The notes under the pieces: model-generated
Told to the model about the DNA's origin: nothing
Seen by the model: the letters and a program-made list of their open reading frames with translations, nothing else
The model's database searches: none
From: JAXHUH01 sp034211175
Lineage (GTDB): Bacteria > Actinomycetota > Acidimicrobiia > Acidimicrobiales > CAIXPF01
Direction: 5' to 3'
Assembly: GCA_034211175.1 (NCBI GenBank)
Contig: JAXHUH010000237.1
Span: 1-22,492, forward strand
DNA: 22,492 nt
Made by a program: the position numbers and the translations under genes
Shown: positions 14,815-20,391 of the stretch, piece after piece
Numbering within the stretch: position 1 is the first letter of the stretch
Layout of the letters: every line of letters begins with the position of its first letter

Positions 14815-15483
14815 ATGGCGATCCGGGTCGAGACGAAGGATTGCACCGCCTTGAGCGACGCGGAGCTCGCCGAGATGGCCGAGCTCTGCGAAGACGAGGA
14901 CCGTCGATACGAGATCGGCGTCCTCTCGAAGCAGGCCGAGGCATGGGTCCTGGTCAGCCTGGCGCGCGAGGGTGAAGGCCTCAAGGGCTTCGCCTTCTGC
15001 ACCCTGGAGCGCATCGGCGGCACGCCGAGCGTCCTGATCGGGCTGGCCTCCGTGCAGCGCTGCGCCGAGCGGTCGGCGATCCTGAGCTCCTTGGTGGCCG
15101 ACCAGCTCCGACGAGCGGTGCTCGCGTTCCCCGACGAGGACGTGCTGGTGGCGACGCGGATGGGTGACCCCGCCGCGTTCCTGGCCTACCAGGAGCTCCA
15201 CGACATCGTTCCCCGCCCCAACCACCGGGCCTCGGGCGAGGAACGGGCATGGGGCCGCCGGTTGGCCAAGCGCTTCGGTGTCGAGTCCTCCAACTACGAG
15301 GACCGCCGCTTCATCGCCCGCGGCGACGGCGCGGTGCCCTGCGTCCTCGACTACGAGGCCGACGGCGGCGAGGACATCGACGACGAGGTCAAGGCACTGT
15401 TCGCCGAGCTCGACGCCGCCAACGGCGACATGCTCGTCAGCTTCGGCTGGGCCATGGCGGAGGACCTCGAGAAGTACGCCTGA
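14815..15483 (+). CDS. Uncharacterised protein, possibly GNAT-like
   Basis: I do not recognise the family with certainty. The protein is 222 residues, acidic and soluble, with no signal peptide or membrane helix. Its middle reads GLKGFAFCTLERIGGTPSVLIGLASVQ, then a long helix SAILSSLVADQLRRAVLAFPDEDVLVATRMGDPAAFLAYQELHDIVPRPNH. Two strands followed by a helix, a strand and a helix with an aromatic-rich end is the layout of GNAT acetyltransferases, but the canonical acetyl-CoA loop (Q/RxxGxG/A) is not evident. The C-terminal 60 residues (ADGGEDIDDEVKALFAELDAANGDMLVSFGWAMAEDLEKYA) look like a separate acidic helical region. ATG 14815 has GGGGG about 9-13 nt upstream and an inverted repeat further up. 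It appears monocistronic, between two hairpin clusters. GNAT-like is a weak call. Confidence 0.8.
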   Translation: MAIRVETKDCTALSDAELAEMAELCEDEDRRYEIGVLSKQAEAWVLVSLAREGEGLKGFAFCTLERIGGTPSVLIGLASVQRCAERSAILSSLVADQLRRAVLAFPDEDVLVATRMGDPAAFLAYQELHDIVPRPNHRASGEERAWGRRLAKRFGVESSNYEDRRFIARGDGAVPCVLDYEADGGEDIDDEVKALFAELDAANGDMLVSFGWAMAEDLEKYA

Positions 15484-15498
15484 GAGGCTGCGCCTCTC
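15482..15498 (+). terminator. First of two hairpins at the end of the 14815 gene
   Basis: GAGAGGC (15482-15488) pairs with GCCTCTC (15492-15498) around a 3-nt loop; the 5' arm starts inside the TGA stop codon. It is followed 2 nt later by a second hairpin. Confidence 0.45.
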
Positions 15499-15500
15499 GC

Positions 15501-15525
15501 AAGGGCCCTGGCGGGCCCTTGTTCG
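15501..15525 (+). terminator. Terminator-like hairpin with short T-rich tail
   Basis: AAGGGCCC (15501-15508) pairs perfectly with GGGCCCTT (15513-15520) around the loop TGGC and is followed by GTTCG. The arm-end TT plus GTT gives TTGTT, the closest thing to an intrinsic terminator T-tract in this window. Confidence 0.6.
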
Positions 15526-15860
15526 GAGGGCTTGGTCGCCTGCGGCGGCGGTCTTCTGGTTCCGTCCAGTCAGGCCTCGCTCCGCTCGGCGACTGGACGA
15601 GTTCGCCCCGGTTATCGGTGCCACGCGCGGTCGACCCCGGTTCTGGAAGAGAACCGGGGCGAACGGCCTCGCCTTGCGGGCTTCTCGCTTGCGTGGCGGG
15701 GACCGGAACGAACGCCCCGGCGTTGCACCGGTCGTGCGGTGTGGGCACGTCGTCAGCGCGCGGGGATCTGCGCCGAGCTCGCCGGTCCAGGCTCGTTTGC
15801 GGTGGCTTCTGATGACCGAGCAGGCTGCCGGGTCGGAAGTGTGACGAGTCGCTGACCCGT
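15521..15860. repeat. Non-coding block of inverted repeats before the CoA-transferase
   Basis: I see no gene in this stretch; the frames that are open give Arg/Ser/Pro-rich nonsense. It contains CGTCCAGTC (15563-15571) with GACTGGACG (15591-15599), a perfect 9-bp dyad. GTTCGCCCCGGTT (15601-15613) with AACCGGGGCGAAC (15652-15664) is a perfect 13-bp dyad. CCCCGGTTCT (15635-15644) with AGAACCGGGG (15650-15659) is a 10-bp hairpin that competes for the same 3' arm. Several shorter self-complementary motifs surround these. It may be a long structured leader or a dispersed intergenic repeat unit; the window cannot decide. Confidence 0.5.
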
Positions 15861-15893
15861 CGCCTCCGGGACTCGCGACGCGCAACGGAGGCG
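15861..15893 (+). promoter_or_regulatory. Hairpin sequestering the CoA-transferase ribosome binding site
   Basis: CGCCTCCG (15861-15868) is a perfect 8-bp complement of CGGAGGCG (15886-15893), which contains the GGAGG site (15887-15891) and ends one base before ATG 15894. An alternative stem, CGAGTC (15845-15850) with GACTCG (15870-15875), would enclose the anti-ribosome-site arm. This resembles translational switch architecture, but only by inspection. Confidence 0.45.
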
Positions 15894-16982
15894 ATGGTGG
15901 AGAGGCCGCTCGAGGGGTTGAAGGTGCTCGACCTGACGCGGGTCGTGGCGGGGCCGTTCGCGACGCGGATGTTCGCCGACCTCGGGGCCGATGTCGTCAA
16001 GATCGAGCCGCCCGACGGGGACGTGACCCGGTTCTGGGGGGCGAAGCGCCACGGGCTCTCCGGCTTCTACACCCAGCAGAACGTCGGCAAGCGCAACATC
16101 TGCATCGACCTGCGCCAGCCGGCCGCCGCCGAGCTCGTCATCGAACTGGCAACGGTCGCCGACGTCGTCATCGAGAACTACCGCGCCGGGGTCGTCGACC
16201 GCCTCGGGATCGGCTGGTCGGTGCTCTCCGCCGCCAACCCCCGGCTCGTGATGCTGTCGATCTCCGGCTACGGCCAGATCGGGTCCGCGTCCCACCGCCC
16301 CTCCTACGCCCCCGTCATGCACGCCGAGACCGGCCTGATCGGGCGCCAAGCCCAGTTCGACGGCGGCCCCGGCACCGACCCGATGCTGTCGATCGCCGAC
16401 ACCAACACCGCCCTCCACGGGACCGTCGCCGTCCTCGCCGCGCTGCGGATGCGGGACGCGACCGGCACCGGCCAGCACATCGACATGGCCATGATCAACG
16501 CCCAGGTCGCGACCGACGACTACGCCCACCACGCACTCGACCACGAACCGATTCAGCGGCTCGGCGGCCAGGTGCTCGTCGCCGCCGACGGCAGCCGCGT
16601 GCTCGTCTCCGGCGAGGCCCGCTACCTCTGGAAGCTGCTCACCACCCACGAGGGCGTCACCGACCCGACGCCGCCCGGGGCCACGCTCGAGGAGAAGATC
16701 GCCGCCCGGGCCGAGGCCATGGCCGCCTGGGCCCGCCGCTTCGCCGACCGCGACACGTTCGTCGCCCGCCTCGACGAGCTCGCCCTGCCCTGGGGCGACA
16801 TCGTCGAGCCCCAGGAGGTGTTCGACTCCGACGTCGCCCGCGAACGCCGCCTCGCCGTCGAGGTCGACGACCGCGCCGGCGGGACCCGGCGGGTCGTCAC
16901 TCGCCCTACCGGTTCAGCGCGGCGACCTCTGGCCCCACCGCCGGTGCCCCACACCGCGGCGAGCACAACCGCGTCGTGCTGA
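15894..16982 (+). CDS. CaiB/BaiF family CoA-transferase, frameshifted near the 3' end
   Basis: Family III CoA-transferase or racemase fold, which moves CoA between carboxylic acids; substrate unknown. N-terminal hallmarks: LEGLKVLDLTRVVAGPFATRMFADLGADVVKIEPPDGD (6-43), NVGKRNICIDLRQPAAAELVIELATVADVVIENYRAGVVDRLGI (63-106) and LVMLSISGYGQIG (118-130). TGTGQHIDMAMINAQVATDDY belongs to the central region. At residues 139-147 the sequence is APVMHAETG where many members have a D-x-x-x-QA-x-SG active-site stretch, so the usual nucleophilic aspartate is not visible. After GGTRRVV the frame runs into non-family residues and stops at 16982, while the expected SPYRFS ending continues in another frame (16901-17062). 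One missing base around 16899-16900 explains it; repaired length would be about 389 residues, normal for the family. ATG 15894 sits only 2 nt after GGAGG; GTG 15897 is an alternative. Confidence 0.85.
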   Translation: MVERPLEGLKVLDLTRVVAGPFATRMFADLGADVVKIEPPDGDVTRFWGAKRHGLSGFYTQQNVGKRNICIDLRQPAAAELVIELATVADVVIENYRAGVVDRLGIGWSVLSAANPRLVMLSISGYGQIGSASHRPSYAPVMHAETGLIGRQAQFDGGPGTDPMLSIADTNTALHGTVAVLAALRMRDATGTGQHIDMAMINAQVATDDYAHHALDHEPIQRLGGQVLVAADGSRVLVSGEARYLWKLLTTHEGVTDPTPPGATLEEKIAARAEAMAAWARRFADRDTFVARLDELALPWGDIVEPQEVFDSDVARERRLAVEVDDRAGGTRRVVTRPTGSARRPLAPPPVPHTAASTTASC

Positions 16983-17062
16983 CCGAGTGGCTCGACGCCG
17001 AGCCCGGCCGGATCGACGAGCTCATCGCCGACGGCGTGCTCCTCGCCGAGGTTCCCACCTGA
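16901..17062 (+). pseudogene. Displaced C-terminal part of the CoA-transferase
   Basis: Read in this frame the DNA gives SPYRFSAATSG, GAPHRGEHNRVVL and TEWLDAEPGRIDELIADGVLLAE, the conserved end of CaiB/BaiF proteins (PYRFS, aPxxGxHn, final helix). It has no start of its own and stops at the TGA 17060-17062. It belongs to the gene starting at 15894, with 2 bases (AC, 16899-16900) where 3 are expected; adding one A would give VVNSPYRFS. Whether this is a real mutation or a sequencing error cannot be told here. Confidence 0.8.
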
Positions 17063-17197
17063 ACACCGCGCCGACCTGCGCCACTCATCGGCCCGAGGCG
17101 CCGCGAACGGTCCGCCGCACGGCCCGGACGGCCCCGGGAACGACCTGATCGATCGTTGCTCCGCGCCGCGAGGGGTCGCGCTCGTGGACATGGGGGT

Positions 17198-17203
17198 TAT
17201 CGT
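17198..17203 (+). promoter_or_regulatory. Candidate -10 element of the Hsp70-like gene
   Basis: TATCGT fits TANNNT and lies in the 242-bp gap before GTG 17305. It would give a leader of about 95 nt that includes the hairpin at 17251-17267. No clear -35. Confidence 0.3.
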
Positions 17204-17250
17204 TCACAAGGCGGGTACCGGCGGGGCGCGACGGCGTCCGGTCGGGTCGG

Positions 17251-17267
17251 GCGGGCACCCTGCCCGC
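17251..17267 (+). promoter_or_regulatory. Tight hairpin in the leader of the Hsp70-like gene
   Basis: GCGGGCA (17251-17257) pairs with TGCCCGC (17261-17267) around a CCC loop, 37 nt before the start codon. It may be an attenuator, an operator or a terminator of the CoA-transferase transcript; no T-tract follows. Confidence 0.35.
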
Positions 17268-17304
17268 AGCTGGCGGAGGCATTGGCGGAGAGGCACGCGC
17301 ACCC

Positions 17305-19383
17305 GTGGCGTACGCGCTGGGCATCGATGTCGGCGGGACGGACACCTCGGCGTCCGTCGTTCGTGATGGTGGAGCGAGGCCGATCCCGGTCGGTACCCGC
17401 CGGCTCGTCGCGCCGACGGTCGTGTTCGAGGGGGCCAACGGCGCGCTGCTGATCGGCGAGCCGGCCGAACGCCGGGGAACGGCCGAGCCCGAGCGCACCC
17501 ACCGCGGGTTCTTCGCGGCGCTCGCCGCCGACTGCTCGGTCACGGTCGCCGGGGCCACGCCGCTCGACCTCACCTCGGCGATGGTCACCCACGTCGTCGA
17601 CACCGTCGTGTCCCGCCACGGCGGCCCGCCGGCGTGCATCGGGCTCGCCGCGCCCGCCGACCGTGACGGCCCGTGGCGGGAGCGGTTGGCCCGCGCCGTC
17701 CGCCACCCCGACGTCACCGGTGTCCCCGTGGCCACCGTGCCGGTCCCGGTGGCCGCGGCCGCGTGGTGCGCGTCGCGCAGCGACATCCCCATCGGTGCGA
17801 CGCTCGTCGTCGTCGACGCCGGCGGCATCGGCGCCGCGGCGACGGCGGTCGTCCGCCGGGGGCCCGGTCCGGCCGGGTTCGAGCCGGTCGCCACCGCCCG
17901 CACCGACGCCGGCGGCGGTGTCGTGATGGACCGCTGCGTCCTCGCCATCGTCGACGAGGCCCTCGGCGGTGCGGTGTCGGCCCTCGACCGGCGGGACCCG
18001 ATCGCACAGTCGGCGCTCGCCCGCCTCGTGCAGGACTGCCGCGAGGCCAAGGAGCTGCTCTCGGGGGTCGCCGAGGTCTCGCTCCCCGTCGGGCTCCCCG
18101 GGGTCCGGGCCGCGGTGCGGGTCAGCCGCGCCGAGGTCGAGCGGCGATGCGCGGCGGGCGCGACCGAGCTCGCCGCGGTCGTGGACGACGTCTTCGCCCG
18201 GGCCGGCTGCACCCCGGCCGACGCCGCGGTCACCGTCGTGGGCGGCGCCGCCTACACCCCGCTCGTGCGGACCACGGTCGCCGACGTCATCGGCCGGCGG
18301 GCGCACGTCCCCGAGCACGCCGAGCACGCCGCCAGCCTCGGCTCCGCCCTCATCGTCGCGGCCACGCTCGGGGCACCGGGCGGTGCGACCGCGTCGATGG
18401 CGTCCGTCGTGGCCCCCTCGGTCAGCCGGCCGCAGCCGGCCGCCGAGGGCCCTCCCGGTGTGCCCGATGGTGACGAGCCCGAGACGCTCCCGACCAGCGC
18501 CCACGGCCCCGCGTCGGGCCACCGGACGGCCACCGACGGGCCGGGCCCGGCCGGGAGCGACACCCCGGGTGATGACCGGCCGCGCGCCGCCGTCGGCGGC
18601 GGCGACACGGGCCGCCGCGACGACGCGTCGGACGACCGTGGCCTGGACGCCGCCCGAACCCGGGCCCGCCGCTACCAGAGCTTCCTCCACGCCCAGCGGG
18701 CCGCCGGATCGAACGCCGGCGTGGCGCCGGGCGGGGCCGTCACCGCCGCGCCGGGCGCCTTCACCACCACGCACGGCCGAGGGCTGCGCCGGGCGTGGAT
18801 CCTGATCGCGGTCGTCTCCTCGGCCGGGCTCGCCCTCCTCGGCGGCTGGGCCGCCGGCGTGCTCTCGCCCCTCGAGTCCGACCACCTCCCGCCCCCTCGT
18901 TCGGTGATCGACAGCCACGACGTCGACGAGGGTGCCGCCGTCGACCGCCCGCTCGACACGACACCGGGTGCCGGGTGCGAGGGCGTGCTCGAGTCGACCA
19001 CGCCCTCGGCGTGCCTCCTCGGGGTCACCGTGGCCGACGGGCACCTGGTCGTGACCTCGATCTCCAACACCAGGTTCGCGAACCTCGGGCCGGTGGCGAC
19101 CACCGTGGCCGCCGATCCGGCGCTGGTGCCGCTCCTCCACTTCGACACGGTGCGGCCGCCGCAGGCGCTCGATGCCGCTGCGCTCGACGACGGCGCGGCC
19201 TGGGTCGCCGAGACGGCGACCCGACGCGAGGACGGCGCCTGGATCGGGCGCTTCCGGCACCCGGCGGGCGGAGCCGACGTGCCGGGTGGGGCGAGCCGGA
19301 TCTGCGTCGCGGTCTACACCGTCGCCGGGGCACGGACCGGCGCGGGCTCGTCGTGCGCCGCGCTACCCGCGGCCACCGGTTGA
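17305..19383 (+). CDS. Membrane-anchored Hsp70-like protein with extracytoplasmic domain
   Basis: The 692 residues comprise an Hsp70/actin-fold ATPase domain (about 1-360), a low-complexity linker (about 370-490), one membrane helix (about 497-521, AWILIAVVSSAGLALLGGWAAGVLS) and an outside domain (about 522-692). ATPase signs: phosphate loop GIDVGGTDTS (6-15), a second loop VVVDAGGIGAAATAVV, AREAKELLSG-type helix as DCREAKELLSGVAEVSLPV, and the adenosine motif VVGGAAYTPLV. The classical Hsp70 substrate-binding domain and lid are missing. The outside domain has four cysteines (558, 570, 667, 684) that could form two disulfides. GTG 17305 follows GGAGAGG by 11 nt. The 3' end overlaps the DUF4397 gene by 21 bp, tail to tail. 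It may couple cytoplasmic ATPase state to an external signal; function unknown. Confidence 0.88.
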   Translation: MAYALGIDVGGTDTSASVVRDGGARPIPVGTRRLVAPTVVFEGANGALLIGEPAERRGTAEPERTHRGFFAALAADCSVTVAGATPLDLTSAMVTHVVDTVVSRHGGPPACIGLAAPADRDGPWRERLARAVRHPDVTGVPVATVPVPVAAAAWCASRSDIPIGATLVVVDAGGIGAAATAVVRRGPGPAGFEPVATARTDAGGGVVMDRCVLAIVDEALGGAVSALDRRDPIAQSALARLVQDCREAKELLSGVAEVSLPVGLPGVRAAVRVSRAEVERRCAAGATELAAVVDDVFARAGCTPADAAVTVVGGAAYTPLVRTTVADVIGRRAHVPEHAEHAASLGSALIVAATLGAPGGATASMASVVAPSVSRPQPAAEGPPGVPDGDEPETLPTSAHGPASGHRTATDGPGPAGSDTPGDDRPRAAVGGGDTGRRDDASDDRGLDAARTRARRYQSFLHAQRAAGSNAGVAPGGAVTAAPGAFTTTHGRGLRRAWILIAVVSSAGLALLGGWAAGVLSPLESDHLPPPRSVIDSHDVDEGAAVDRPLDTTPGAGCEGVLESTTPSACLLGVTVADGHLVVTSISNTRFANLGPVATTVAADPALVPLLHFDTVRPPQALDAAALDDGAAWVAETATRREDGAWIGRFRHPAGGADVPGGASRICVAVYTVAGARTGAGSSCAALPAATG

Positions 19384-20244
19384 GCCGGTGCCGCCGGCCG
19401 CCGGACGCAGCCGGCGGCCGGAGCGCAGTGCCTGCACGCCGACGGTGAGCGCCGCCCCGACGAGCAGGACGAACGCCGCGGCGACCGCCGCCACGACGCC
19501 ACCGGGGAGCTCGTCCACGGTCGCGACGAGGCCGCTGTCACCGGTCGGGATCGCCGTGGGGACCGGCTGGAGCCCGTCGATGGTCTGGACGACGACCGAG
19601 TACGGCGCGAACCGCCCCTGCTCGGTGCCGATCAGGTGGACGACCGTCGAGCTGCCGGCGCGCACCGGGACCTCGAACGGGTCGAGCGCCGACTCGCTCG
19701 CACCGGTCACCTGGAAGCGCAGCTCGTAGGACCCGGGCGCGATCGCCAGCGACTCCTCCTCGCCGGGATCGAGCGTCGGGATCGCGGGCTCACCGTTGGC
19801 GACCACGCCCACCGTCTCGGCGGCCGACGTGTGGCGCACCACCAGCCGGCCCTGGCCGCCCTCGATGGTTCTCGTGTCGTTCGTGAACGTGGACAGGGCC
19901 GTCGCCGTCGCCGTCACCGCGGCGACGACCGTGATGTCGGCGGCCTCGGCCAGGGTGAGCGACCGGCGAACCAGCGGCTCGTCCTCCTCCGGGTCGGCGC
20001 CGGCCTCGAACACCTCGAGCTCGTGCTCACCGGAGCGCAGCGACTGGGGGTCGGTGATCGACTCCGGCGCGAGCCCCTCGACGAGCAACGTGTCGTCGAG
20101 GTAGGCGTCGATGTCGGTGTTCGGCAGGCCGTGCACCAGCGTGAGGCGGCTCCCGGACTGGGCCGTCGCCGGCGCGGTCACGGTGAGGGTGAGCGCCGCG
20201 GTCACGGACAGTGCGGCGGCGAGGTGGCGCACAGCGCGTTGCAT
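19363..20244 (-). CDS. Secreted, membrane-anchored DUF4397 protein
   Basis: The 293-residue envelope protein begins with a Sec signal peptide (MQRAVRHLAAALSVTAALTLTVTAPATAQS, likely cut after ATA-Q or ATAQS near 28-30). Two related beta-sandwich units follow: the first starts SRLTLVHGLPNTDIDAYLDDTLLVEGLAPESITDPQSLRSGEHELEVFEAG, the classic DUF4397 pattern; the second starts GRLVVRHTSAAETVGVVANGEPAIPTLDPGEEESLAIAPGSYELRF. It ends with a membrane helix (about 246-270) and a basic tail, placing the body outside the cell. AGGGA precedes the ATG by 5 nt on the minus strand. The function of DUF4397 is unknown. It lies downstream of the DUF4012 gene on the same strand, 147 nt away, so cotranscription is possible. 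Confidence 0.9.
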   Translation of the reverse strand: MQRAVRHLAAALSVTAALTLTVTAPATAQSGSRLTLVHGLPNTDIDAYLDDTLLVEGLAPESITDPQSLRSGEHELEVFEAGADPEEDEPLVRRSLTLAEAADITVVAAVTATATALSTFTNDTRTIEGGQGRLVVRHTSAAETVGVVANGEPAIPTLDPGEEESLAIAPGSYELRFQVTGASESALDPFEVPVRAGSSTVVHLIGTEQGRFAPYSVVVQTIDGLQPVPTAIPTGDSGLVATVDELPGGVVAAVAAAFVLLVGAALTVGVQALRSGRRLRPAAGGTGSTGGRG

Positions 20245-20391
20245 GAGGTCCCTGTCGGTCGGTGGTCGGACGATTGGAGGTCGGGCGGTCGTGGTTCGGG
20301 CGAGCGCCGGAGGGCAGGTCGACGGGAAGGGCGGCGGCGGGCGGCCCGACCCCGCCTCCCCGCAGCCGATGGTCGCCGGCCGGATCGGCGG

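Noticed and set aside
15532..15855. Possible small gene in the repeat-rich gap
   Set aside because: Arg/Ser/Gly-rich, no ribosome binding site, and crossed by several inverted repeats; better explained as non-coding structure.
17197..19260. 687-codon minus-strand frame opposite the Hsp70-like gene
   Set aside because: Gly/Arg/Asp-rich shadow. The plus strand has a clear ATPase domain, membrane helix and ribosome binding site.
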